NCBI RefSeq assembly: GCF_000144605.1
Contig: NC_014375.1
Location: forward strand, 1,736,001-1,800,000
Source: Brevundimonas subvibrioides ATCC 15264
GTDB lineage: Bacteria; Pseudomonadota; Alphaproteobacteria; Caulobacterales; Caulobacteraceae
Length of the DNA stretch: 64,000 bases
Reading direction: 5' to 3'
The notes beneath the pieces were generated by a model. That model was not told the origin of the DNA, made no database searches, and was given only the letters and a program-made list of their open reading frames with translations. Within the stretch, counting starts at the first letter, position 1; each line of letters starts with the position of its first letter. The translations under genes and the position numbers were made by a program. Positions 56,589 through 64,000 of this stretch are shown here, piece after piece.

Positions 56589-57104
56589 ATGGATCGCGCA
56601 CAAAAAGCCGAGTCGATCGAGTCGCTGAAAGGCGTCTTCGCCGAGGCTGGCAGCGTGGTCGTGGCCCATAACCTGGGCCTGACCGTTGCGGAAATGGAAG
56701 ACCTGCGGGGCCGTCTGCGCTCCGCCGGTGGAGCGTTCAAGGTGGTCAAGAACCGCCTGGCGCTGAAGGCGCTCGAAGCGGCCGAAGGCAGCGAGTACCA
56801 CGGCCTGTTCAAGGGGCCCGTGGGCATCGCATACGCCGAGAACCCCGCCACGGCCGCCAAGGTCTCGACCGAGTTCGCCAAGGGCAATGACCGCTTCGTC
56901 ATCGTCGGTGGCTTCATGGGCGAGACCGTCGTCGATCTGAAGGGCGTGGAGAGCCTCTCCAAACTGCCGACACTCGACGAGATCCGCGCTTCGCTGCTCG
57001 GCCTGCTCAACGCGCCCGCGACCAAGATCGCCGGCGTCGTCCAGGCCCCCGCTGCCCAACTGGCCCGGGTGTTCAACGCCTATGCCACCAAGGAAGCCGC
57101 GTAA
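56589..57104 (+). CDS. rplJ: 50S ribosomal protein L10
   Basis: 171 residues: MDRAQKAESIESLKGVFAEA N-terminal domain, KNRLALKALEAAEGS, FKGPVGIAYAE, and a C-terminal L7/L12-binding helix (LARVFNAYATKEAA). Base of the L7/L12 stalk and translational repressor of its own leader. rplL follows after 65 bases. Confidence 0.97.
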   Translation: MDRAQKAESIESLKGVFAEAGSVVVAHNLGLTVAEMEDLRGRLRSAGGAFKVVKNRLALKALEAAEGSEYHGLFKGPVGIAYAENPATAAKVSTEFAKGNDRFVIVGGFMGETVVDLKGVESLSKLPTLDEIRASLLGLLNAPATKIAGVVQAPAAQLARVFNAYATKEAA

Positions 57105-57169
57105 GCGACCTCTCTTCCATCTCTGCAAACCCTCTCTAACAAACCCAATCCTCCGAAGGAAAACTGACC

Positions 57170-57556
57170 ATGGCCGACCTGTCCAAGATCGTCGACGACC
57201 TGTCCTCGCTGACCGTCCTCGAAGCCGCCGAACTGTCCAAGCTGCTGGAAGAAAAGTGGGGCGTCAGCGCCGCTGCTCCGGTCGCGATGGCGATGCCCGC
57301 CGGTGGCGGTGCTGCTGCTCCGGCTGAAGCCGCCGAAGAGCAAACCGAATTCACCGTCGTGCTCGTCTCGGGCGGCGACAAGAAGATCAACGTCATCAAG
57401 GAAGTCCGTGGCGTGCGTTCGGACCTGGGTCTGAAGGAAGCCAAGGACCTGGTCGAAGGCGCTCCGCAGAACGTCGTCGAGAACGTCTCCAAGCAGAACG
57501 CCGACGAAATCGCCAAGAAGCTGACGGAAGCCGGCGCGACCGTTCAGATCAAGTAA
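57170..57556 (+). CDS. rplL: 50S ribosomal protein L7/L12
   Basis: 128 residues: N-terminal dimerisation helices ([19 protein letters not shown]), Ala/Gly/Pro hinge ([18 protein letters not shown]) and C-terminal domain with [12 protein letters not shown] and [14 protein letters not shown]. Stalk protein that recruits translational GTPases. A terminator follows at once, and rpoBC, expected next, is absent from the window. Confidence 0.98.
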   Translation: MADLSKIVDDLSSLTVLEAAELSKLLEEKWGVSAAAPVAMAMPAGGGAAAPAEAAEEQTEFTVVLVSGGDKKINVIKEVRGVRSDLGLKEAKDLVEGAPQNVVENVSKQNADEIAKKLTEAGATVQIK

Positions 57557-57599
57557 GCGAAAAACGCCTGCGGCCTTTTGGTCGCCGATCGCTTTTCAG

Positions 57600-57628
57600 G
57601 GGCCCGGCGGGAAACCGCCGGGCCCTTT
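57600..57628 (+). terminator. Rho-independent terminator of rplJL
   Basis: 11-bp perfect stem GGGCCCGGCGG/CCGCCGGGCCC with GAAA tetraloop (57600-57625), short T-run. It closes the operon 44 bases after rplL. Confidence 0.85.
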
Positions 57629-57692
57629 CGCGTTCAGTCCCCGCCACGGCAAAGCCTGGCGCGATCCCCTCGTCTGAACGGAGCCCCCCGCC

Positions 57693-58373
57693 ATGAAAAT
57701 CCTGATGGTCCTGACCTCGCACGATCGGCTGGGGGATACCGGCAAGAAGACCGGCTTCTGGCTCGAGGAATTCGCCGCGCCCTATTATGTGTTGAAGGAC
57801 GCCGGGGCCGAGATCACCCTGGCCTCGCCCAAGGGCGGCCAACCGCCGCTGGACCCCAAGAGCGACGAACCGGACGCCCAGACTGAGGCCACGAAGCGGT
57901 TCAAGGCTGACGACGCCGCCCAGGCCGAACTGGCCGGCACCCACAGGCTGTCGGAGGTGAAGGCCGACGATTTCGACGCGGTCTTCTATCCCGGCGGCCA
58001 CGGCCCGCTGTGGGATCTGGCGGAAGACGCCGGGTCCATCAGCCTGATCGAGGCCTTCGTTCGTGCCGACAAGCCGGTGGCGGCCGTCTGCCACGCGCCC
58101 GGCGTCCTGCGCCATGTGAAGGGCCCGGACGGCGAATACCTGGTCAAGGGTCGCAAGGTGGCCGGCTTCACCAACGGTGAAGAAGACGCAGTCGGCCTGA
58201 CGGACGTGGTGCCCTTCCTGGTCGAGGACATGCTGAAGGCCAACGGCGGCCTCTACGAGAAGGGCGCCGATTTCGCGCCCTTCGTCCTGACCGACGGCAA
58301 GCTGATCACCGGTCAGAACCCCGCGTCCTCCGAGGAGGCCGCGAAGGCTCTGCTGGGCCTGCTGAAGGTCTAG
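57693..58373 (+). CDS. DJ-1/PfpI-family protein (Hsp31/HchA-like class I glutamine amidotransferase fold)
   Basis: 226 residues. MKILMVLTSHDRLGDTGKKT, FYPGGHGPLWDL and the nucleophile elbow VAAVCHAPGVL with Cys133. It resembles the stress-linked glyoxalase III/deglycase branch (DJ-1 superfamily), often acting on methylglyoxal adducts. Complete at both ends. Its TAG overlaps the convergent M61 peptidase stop (CTAG). It occupies the position where rpoB would be expected. Confidence 0.88.
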   Translation: MKILMVLTSHDRLGDTGKKTGFWLEEFAAPYYVLKDAGAEITLASPKGGQPPLDPKSDEPDAQTEATKRFKADDAAQAELAGTHRLSEVKADDFDAVFYPGGHGPLWDLAEDAGSISLIEAFVRADKPVAAVCHAPGVLRHVKGPDGEYLVKGRKVAGFTNGEEDAVGLTDVVPFLVEDMLKANGGLYEKGADFAPFVLTDGKLITGQNPASSEEAAKALLGLLKV

Positions 58374-60346
58374 CGCCGAAGGGGGGCCAGAATGTCGGCC
58401 AGGCGGTCGGGGGTGCCCTCGATCCGCTCCAGGCGGGGATAGCGCAGCCCTTCTGTCCACATCAGGTCGAGTGTCCGGATCCGGCTGCCGCTTTTCAGCG
58501 TCAGCCGGATAGGGGCGGTGTCACCCTTGGCATCCGTGACGGCGGTGCGGAGGACCTCGGGTGTCGCAGCCTTGTCGCCGACCGCGATCAGGTCCCAGCC
58601 CGCGCCGATCCCCGCCGCATAGACAGGCCCGCCCCAACGAATGCCGCCGATACGGTTGTTCGGTCCCTGCAGACTGAAGCCGAGGGAGTACTGGAAGTCT
58701 GACCCCCATCCCCCGTTCATGGCCTTTTCCTCGGCCGAGGGGGCGTCGACGTAGATGAGGCGGTAACCGGCGCGTTCGATCCCGTCCAGCGGCGCTTCGG
58801 CCTCTGGACCCGTGGCGTCGAGGCGGGTGCGGAGGAAGGTCGCCCAGTCGTATTCCGTGACGCCGTTCAGCGCCGCAACGACGTCGGCGAACGTATAGCC
58901 ATTGGGCACCCAGACGCCGTCCGAGCCTTCGATGCCCGAGCCGAACATGGCGCGGGCAAAGTCGTCGAGGGATTTGCGGTCATTGGTCCGCTCACGGATC
59001 AGCGTATCGGCGTCCAGCCAGATCAGGGCCGCCTCGTCGTAGTAGTCGCTGGTGCCGCGCATCCACGACCCCCACTGGCCGGGGACGCGGTAGCCCAGCA
59101 GGTTGTGGTTGTTGGTGTCCTGCAGATTGCGCCAGGCCCGGCCCGGCTGGTTCTGATAGAAGGCCGCGCGGCTGGCCAGGGTGATGCGGGTCTGCTCCAG
59201 GGTGTGCAGGCCGCTGCGGGCCGACAGCACGTCGCCCCAGTATTCGGTCTGGCCCTCATACACCCATAGCAGGCTGTTCTCGGTCGGGACGTTGTAGTTG
59301 GCAGTCAGTTCGTCGGCCGGGCGGCGATACTTGCCGTTCCAGGAGTGGGCGTATTCGTGCGGGAGCAGGGCGCGGTTGCCGGCCGACCGGCCCCAGTTCG
59401 TGAAGAAGTCGGGCGCGACGGTGTTTTCGGAACTGCGATGATGCTCCAGCCCGATGCCGCCCAGCTGGTCGGTGAGCGCGACCAGGAACTCGTAGTGGTC
59501 GAAATGACGGGCTCCGAACAGGCGGTCGGTCTGGGTGACCAGATTCTCGTAGAGACCCAGCTGTTCGGCGGTCGGCGCGATGTTGCCGGGCTCGTCCGAA
59601 ACGATGTTCAGGTGCACGTCGTCGCCCGACGGATCGATGTCGATCCGACGATAGTTGGCGCCCGCGAACATGGGACTGTCGACCAGGGTGTAGAGGTCGA
59701 CGGGCTCGAAGCGCGCGACGTCGTTCTCGTGGCTGACGGTGGTCAGGGCGGTGCCGTAGTTCCAGCCGGCGGGCAGTTTCACCGACGCCTCGACCATGAT
59801 GCCCGTAGACACATAGCCGGCCGGATAGAGGATGGCCTTCTCCCATTCCAGGTTGACGATCGAGGGCGTCATGACGACGCGCCAGTTGGCGTTGTCGGCC
59901 TGGGTCAGCCACTGGAGCGACACCTCGATCTCGGAAGCTCCGGCCGGGACGTCGAGGTGGAAGGCATAGGGGTCGGCCGCGTCGCGTCGCCATTCGACGG
60001 GCTGACCGCTGGCGGTGATCACGACGCCGGCCAGCAGCTGGATCGGGCCTGAGTCGGCGTGGTTGCCGGGAAGGTATTTCGGATACAGCAGCGTCAGGGG
60101 GCCGGGGCGGGCCGGGATGGTCTGTTTCACCGAGATCACGCGATGGTCCAGGTCGGTGATGTCGGCTTCGTACCGGATGGTGCCCGGATAGGTGGCGGCT
60201 GTGGGCGCAGGGATGGCCGGGCTATCGGCGAATCCGCCGATGTTCTGCGCCGTCGGACCGGCACCGGTGCCGATGCTCTGGGCCAGCGCCGGACCCGCCG
60301 CGATCAGAAGGGCGGCCGTACAGGCGGTGACGAGCAGACGGGACAT
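58370..60346 (-). CDS. M61-family metallopeptidase (glycyl aminopeptidase type), exported
   Basis: 658 residues: signal peptide ending GPALAQ, N-terminal beta domain, catalytic domain with the zinc motif H330EYAH334 (LPHEYAHSWNGKYRRP) and a downstream Glu-rich region, and a C-terminal PDZ domain (~580-658, GIGAGWDLIAVGDKA). The catalytic core is the gluzincin fold. Periplasmic or outer surface. Full length for the family. Convergent with the DJ-1 protein. Confidence 0.94.
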   Translation of the reverse strand: MSRLLVTACTAALLIAAGPALAQSIGTGAGPTAQNIGGFADSPAIPAPTAATYPGTIRYEADITDLDHRVISVKQTIPARPGPLTLLYPKYLPGNHADSGPIQLLAGVVITASGQPVEWRRDAADPYAFHLDVPAGASEIEVSLQWLTQADNANWRVVMTPSIVNLEWEKAILYPAGYVSTGIMVEASVKLPAGWNYGTALTTVSHENDVARFEPVDLYTLVDSPMFAGANYRRIDIDPSGDDVHLNIVSDEPGNIAPTAEQLGLYENLVTQTDRLFGARHFDHYEFLVALTDQLGGIGLEHHRSSENTVAPDFFTNWGRSAGNRALLPHEYAHSWNGKYRRPADELTANYNVPTENSLLWVYEGQTEYWGDVLSARSGLHTLEQTRITLASRAAFYQNQPGRAWRNLQDTNNHNLLGYRVPGQWGSWMRGTSDYYDEAALIWLDADTLIRERTNDRKSLDDFARAMFGSGIEGSDGVWVPNGYTFADVVAALNGVTEYDWATFLRTRLDATGPEAEAPLDGIERAGYRLIYVDAPSAEEKAMNGGWGSDFQYSLGFSLQGPNNRIGGIRWGGPVYAAGIGAGWDLIAVGDKAATPEVLRTAVTDAKGDTAPIRLTLKSGSRIRTLDLMWTEGLRYPRLERIEGTPDRLADILAPLRR

Positions 60347-60460
60347 GGGCGGATCCGTAAAAGGCGACTGAGGGGGACGGCGAGATCACGACGGCAGGAC
60401 CGGGAGGTCAAGTGCGAAGCAGACAACGCGCATCGCCGAAGCGATGGGAAGACCTCTGTC

Positions 60461-61498
60461 TCACCCCTCGTATCGCCGGGGAACCCGCGCGGTGACCGAC
60501 GTCAGCAGTTCGTAGCTGATCGTCCCGGCCGCCGCTGCCGCGTCATCGAGCAGGTGGTTGGGGCCGAACAGCTCGACCGGGTCGCCGACGGCGACGTCGA
60601 GCCCGGTCACGTCGACGGCGATGACGTCCATCGAAACGCGGCCGAGGATGGGGCGAAGCGATCCGGCGACCCAGACCTGGCCGTTCGGGCACTGGCTGCG
60701 CAGGACTCCATCGGCGTACCCGGCTCCGCAGGTAGCGATGCGGCGCGCCTCAGGCGCAACGAAACCGCGCGAATAGCCGATGCTCTCGCCCGCCGGGACA
60801 TCGCGGACCTGCAGCACCCGGGCCGACAGGGTCGCAACGGGTTTGATCCGGTCGTGGGGGCGGCCTTCGGGTCCACCGCCGTAGAGGCAGATGCCGGGGC
60901 GGACAGCGTCGAAGGCGTAGTCGGGCCCCAGAAAGCAGCCGCCGGAGTTGGCGAAAGACCTCAAGGCTCCGGGATAACGAGCCGCGGCCGCGGCGAAGGC
61001 GTCTCTCTGTCGCCGGTTCATCGGCTGGGCGGGCTCGTCGGCGCAGGCGAGGTGGCTCATGACGAGGGACAGGCCCTCGAAGGGGGCGGGCGCGTCCTCG
61101 ATGCGGAAGCCCAGCCGGTTCATGCCGGTGTCGATCTGCAGACCGCAGGCCCCGCCGTCCGCCGCCCGCCAGGCCATCAGCTGGTCGCCGTGGTTCAGGA
61201 TGGGGCGAAGATCGGCGGCCTTCAGTGCGGGCGCGGCGTCGCCGACGCAGCCGTCCAGCACATAGAGGGTGGGCTCCGGGCCGAGGGCGCTGCGCAGGGC
61301 GATGCCCTCGGCAAGGCGCGCGACGAAGAAGGTTCGTGACCCCTCCCTCAACAGGCGTTGCGCGACCGGGATCGCCCCAAGGCCATAGGAGTCGGCCTTG
61401 ACCACCGGGTGCACGGGCGCACCGGAAATGGCCGCCAGCGCATGGACGTTGTGCGCCAGGGCATCCAGATCGACGGTCAGGGTCGCGGTCGCGGTCAT
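60461..61498 (-). CDS. alr: Alanine racemase
   Basis: 345 residues, PLP fold-type III. Lys34 in VVKADSYGLG is the Schiff-base lysine; IDTGMNRLGF, GICLYGGG, and GYSRGFVAPEARRIATCGAGYADG (catalytic Tyr at the C-terminal barrel) are present. It interconverts L- and D-alanine for peptidoglycan. The start is ATG 61498; the longer frame to 61759 overlaps gltX and is not conserved. Divergent from gltX over 130 bases. Confidence 0.95.
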   Translation of the reverse strand: MTATATLTVDLDALAHNVHALAAISGAPVHPVVKADSYGLGAIPVAQRLLREGSRTFFVARLAEGIALRSALGPEPTLYVLDGCVGDAAPALKAADLRPILNHGDQLMAWRAADGGACGLQIDTGMNRLGFRIEDAPAPFEGLSLVMSHLACADEPAQPMNRRQRDAFAAAAARYPGALRSFANSGGCFLGPDYAFDAVRPGICLYGGGPEGRPHDRIKPVATLSARVLQVRDVPAGESIGYSRGFVAPEARRIATCGAGYADGVLRSQCPNGQVWVAGSLRPILGRVSMDVIAVDVTGLDVAVGDPVELFGPNHLLDDAAAAAGTISYELLTSVTARVPRRYEG

Positions 61499-61628
61499 CG
61501 TCGCCTTATGCCGCAAGATCGTTGCGCCGGAAGCCGAAAAGCGAACGTCGTCGGCTGTTGGCCGCTGTCCTTGACTTGGGCGGCGGGGTGACCGACCTGT
61601 GCGCCTCGCTTTCAAGGTCGCCTGTCTC

Positions 61629-62978
61629 ATGTCCGTCAAGGTCCGTTTCGCCCCATCGCCCACCGGCAAGCTGCATGTCGGCAACGTCCGCACAGCCCTG
61701 GTCAACTGGATGTTCGCCAAGGGGCAGGGCGGGTCGTTCGTCCTGCGGATCGACGACACCGATCTGGCCCGATCGACGCCGGAGTTCGAGCAGGGGATCG
61801 AGGACGACCTGACCTGGCTGGGGCTGGTCTGGGATGAGCGCTACAACCAGTCGAAGCGGTTCGACCGCTATCACGATGCGGCCGAGCGGCTGAAGGCGGC
61901 GGGACGGCTGTACCCGGCCTGGGACACGCCCGAGGAGCTGGATCGCCGCCGCAAGGTGCAACTGTCGCGCGGCCTGCCGCCGATCTACGACCGCGCGGCG
62001 CTGGCGCTCAGCGACGAGGACAAGGCCGCGCTGGAGGCCGAGGGGCGCAAGCCCCACTGGCGCTTCAAGCTGGACGGTCGCCGCGTCGCCTGGGAGGACC
62101 TGTCGCGCGGTCATGCCGAGGTCGACACGACTTCGATGTCCGATCCGGTGCTGATCCGCGAGGACGGGCTGTATCTCTACACCCTGCCGTCGGTCGTGGA
62201 CGACATCGACATGGGGATCACCCATGTCATCCGGGGCGAGGACCACACGACCAACACGGGCGCGCAGATCGAGATCTTCGAGGCCCTGATCGCCGCCGGG
62301 CTGGGGACGACCGTCCCGACCTTCGCCCACATGCCGCTGCTGGTCGGGGCGGACGGCGCGGCACTGTCCAAGCGACTGGGATCGCTGTCGGTCGCCGAGA
62401 TGCGCGATCAGGGATACGAGCCGATCGCCATCACCAGCCACCTGGGCCGTATCGGGACGTCGGACCCGCTGGAGGTCGCCGACAGCATCGAGGCGCTGGG
62501 CCAAGGCTTCAGCTTCGACAAGATGGGCCGGTCTCCGGCGCGATACGACAACGAGGACCTGGACCGGCTGAACGCCCAGGCTCTGCACGCCATGCCCTAT
62601 GCGGCGGCGAAAGGCCGGCTGGAGACCCTCGATTGCGATCTGGGCGAGACGTTCTGGGATGCGGTGCGCGCGAACCTGACGAAGTTCGGCGACGTCGTCG
62701 ATCTGGCGCGGATGGTGCGGGGGCCGGTGACGCCGGTAATTGAGGATCCGGCCTTCGCGGCCGCGGCGCTGGCCGTGCTGCCGGAGACGATCGATGCGGG
62801 AGCCTGGTCGGTCTGGACCAGCGCGGTGAAGGACAGCACCGGGGCCAAGGGCAAGGCGCTGTTCATGCCGCTGCGCCACATCCTGACGGGTCAGCCCCAC
62901 GGGCCCGATATGGCGACGATCGTGCCCCTGATCGGACGCGAGCGGATCGAGAAGCGGCTGAAGGGCGAAGTGGCCTAG
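61629..62978 (+). CDS. gltX: Glutamyl-tRNA synthetase
   Basis: 449 residues, class I synthetase. HIGH region FAPSPTGKLHVGNVRTALVN, KMSKS-type ALSKRLGSLSV, and IRGEDHTTNTGAQI. The protein is full length, so charging of tRNA-Glu (and perhaps tRNA-Gln, later amidated) is likely. ATG 61629 fits the family start. It lies upstream of a family-B repeat. Confidence 0.95.
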   Translation: MSVKVRFAPSPTGKLHVGNVRTALVNWMFAKGQGGSFVLRIDDTDLARSTPEFEQGIEDDLTWLGLVWDERYNQSKRFDRYHDAAERLKAAGRLYPAWDTPEELDRRRKVQLSRGLPPIYDRAALALSDEDKAALEAEGRKPHWRFKLDGRRVAWEDLSRGHAEVDTTSMSDPVLIREDGLYLYTLPSVVDDIDMGITHVIRGEDHTTNTGAQIEIFEALIAAGLGTTVPTFAHMPLLVGADGAALSKRLGSLSVAEMRDQGYEPIAITSHLGRIGTSDPLEVADSIEALGQGFSFDKMGRSPARYDNEDLDRLNAQALHAMPYAAAKGRLETLDCDLGETFWDAVRANLTKFGDVVDLARMVRGPVTPVIEDPAFAAAALAVLPETIDAGAWSVWTSAVKDSTGAKGKALFMPLRHILTGQPHGPDMATIVPLIGRERIEKRLKGEVA

Positions 62979-62985
62979 GTCAACT

Positions 62986-63131
62986 GTCTCCTCCCTGTCG
63001 CGCAGCGATGGGGAGGTGGGTGCGAGCCCTTGCGAGCAGACGGAGGGGCTCTGGGTGCACCAAGAACCCCTCCGTCACGCCGCTACGCTGCGTTCCACCT
63101 CCCCATCGCCAAACGGCGACGGGGAGGCGAC
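62986..63131. repeat. Nested palindromic repeat (family B, copy 2)
   Basis: 146 bases. GTCTCCTCCCTGTCGCGCAG opens it and GGCGACGGGGAGGCGAC closes it; inner arms GACGGAGGGG and CCCCTCCGTC pair. Same layout as 40602-40751, at the 3' flank of gltX. Confidence 0.8.
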
Positions 63132-63139
63132 CCATTGGA

Positions 63140-63457
63140 TCAGGCTGCGGCGGCGACGTTGCAGGCGGCGAGCTCTTCGCTGCTCAGGGTCGTGCCCTTG
63201 TAGGTAAAGCTGGCCAGGGCAACGCCGACGCGGGCGACGACGCGGCGGCAGGCGCGGCTGGCGGGCTGGGACTGGCCGCCCGTGCCGACGCAGACGTTCT
63301 CGGCATTGCAGCGCCAGTTGACCCCGTCGATCAGAACGGGAGCCTGGGGAGTGAACGCGACGTTCTGGACCGTGAAGGTGCTGCCGGTGCCGGACTGGGC
63401 ATGGGTGGCAGTGGCGGGCGCAAGCAGAAGGGCGGCGGCGAGGAGGACAGCGCGCAT
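63140..63457 (-). CDS. Small secreted protein, CC_3452/UrcA-like
   Basis: 105 residues: signal peptide ending ATATHAQ, mature ~85 residues with four Cys (WRCNAENVCVG, ASRACRRV, LAACNVAAA), which could form two disulfides. The WxCxxxxC and CRR...ACN pattern resembles the small Caulobacter CC_3452-type exported proteins, from memory. Function unknown, periplasmic. A promoter-like pair lies upstream at 63512-63540. It overlaps nothing; a family-B repeat ends just downstream. Confidence 0.6.
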   Translation of the reverse strand: MRAVLLAAALLLAPATATHAQSGTGSTFTVQNVAFTPQAPVLIDGVNWRCNAENVCVGTGGQSQPASRACRRVVARVGVALASFTYKGTTLSSEELAACNVAAAA

Positions 63458-63511
63458 GGGGAGGCTCCGAGACTGGATCGGGCCGGATCGGCCCTGGGCA
63501 TCAACGCTCCG

Positions 63512-63540
63512 ACTAGTGCGTCTTTTTTAAAAACTGTCAA
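63512..63540 (-). promoter_or_regulatory. Probable promoter of the small secreted protein gene
   Basis: Minus strand TTGACA (63540-63535), 17-base spacer with an A/T tract, ACTAGT (63517-63512), about 55 bases before the ATG. Confidence 0.4.
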
Positions 63541-63601
63541 CCTGCGTTTTCAAAGCAGATGGACGGGCAGATCGACGCGCCGGTGACTAAGCGATGTTCA
63601 C

Positions 63602-64000
63602 TTATCGCCGATCATGTTGCAAGGCCGCGCTGTCGGGCGCGCGCTTCATCTCTTCCACCGCGGCCTCCACCGTGTCGCAGACCGTCCAGGCCTGAAGGAA
63701 GGATTCGGGCGTGAAGCCGGAGGCGACGCTGTGACGCATCAGGTCGAAGAAGGTGTCCCAGAAGCCGTCAATGTTGAGGAAGATCACCGGCTTGCCGTGC
63801 AGGTCCAGCCGCTTCCACGACAGCAGTTCGACGACCTCTTCCAGCGTGCCGATGCCCCCCGGGGCCACCACGAACGCGTCAGACTGGTCGTACATAATCT
63901 GCTTGCGCTCATGCATGGAGGTGACGACCAGGGTCTCGACCTCGTCGAACAGACGCTCGCGGCTGCGCAGGAAGCCCGGCATGACGCCCAGCACCCGACC
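63602..64000 (-). CDS. LOG-family protein (TIGR00730-type Rossmann fold), 5' truncated
   Basis: Open from the right edge of the window (GRVLGVMPGF is the first visible stretch), so the start lies beyond 64000; 132 codons seen. VVAPGGIGTLEEVVELLSW carries the PGGxGTxxE phosphoribohydrolase motif. Family members act as nucleoside 5'-monophosphate phosphoribohydrolases (cytokinin-activating type) in bacteria and plants. The visible part is intact; the N-terminal Rossmann loop is missing here. Confidence 0.92.
   Translation of the reverse strand, partial: GRVLGVMPGFLRSRERLFDEVETLVVTSMHERKQIMYDQSDAFVVAPGGIGTLEEVVELLSWKRLDLHGKPVIFLNIDGFWDTFFDLMRHSVASGFTPESFLQAWTVCDTVEAAVEEMKRAPDSAALQHDRR

Overview
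The window looks like chromosomal DNA of a Caulobacterales alphaproteobacterium, most likely Brevundimonas or a close relative. The evidence is very high GC and GC3, several large TonB-dependent receptors, dus followed directly by ntrYX, a PopA-like two-receiver/degenerate-GGDEF protein, the tRNA-Trp/secE/nusG/ribosomal-protein cluster, and Caulobacter-type promoters. It is mostly core genome. No transposase, prophage or CRISPR array was seen. The genus is an inference from gene content and style, not from a search.

Left part (1-10.8 kb). A truncated Hsp70-like gene is followed by a compact beta-glucan (laminarin-type) utilisation locus: MFS transporter, TonB-dependent receptor, LacI-type regulator, secreted GH3 beta-glucosidase and secreted GH16 endo-glucanase. 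Two identical 16-bp palindromes (TTGACAACGTTGTCAA) sit in the two divergent intergenic regions. Each carries a -35 hexamer on both strands, so one LacI protein could switch off all four outward promoters. A crotonase with the catalytic residues of dienoyl-CoA isomerase follows.

10.8-23.6 kb is the accessory-like part. A possible proline-rich micro-ORF overlaps a TPR/2-oxoglutarate oxygenase gene; a second prolyl-hydroxylase-like oxygenase follows, then an AT-rich promoter region and a 1000-residue TonB-dependent receptor. Beyond these lie a lipoprotein/membrane-peptide pair, a DUF6894-like gene with two tandem PAS-like/LuxR regulators, and a large autotransporter with calcium-binding repeats.

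23.6-41.7 kb is mainly housekeeping: a GT4 glycosyltransferase, the PopA-like c-di-GMP effector, a YihY protein, TusA, PncC/CinA, a fused MFS/spermidine synthase and IspDF. The run dus-ntrY-ntrX-dat-hfq-hflX follows, then a Pr6Pr protein, rpmG and lipoproteins. In dus-ntrYX the usual ntrBC pair is absent.

41.7-57.6 kb holds the translation block. The str operon (rpsL, rpsG, fusA, tuf) ends in a strong terminator. A small secreted protein translationally coupled to a chemoreceptor, an esterase, an L,D-transpeptidase and a CBS/CorC protein separate it from tRNA-Trp-secE-nusG, rplKA, a DUF2059 gene and rplJL. rpoBC does not follow rplL. The right end carries a DJ-1/PfpI protein, an M61 peptidase, alanine racemase, GltX, a small cysteine-containing secreted protein and a truncated LOG-family gene. 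Dispersed palindromic intergenic repeats occur at 37.6, 40.6 and 63.0 kb.
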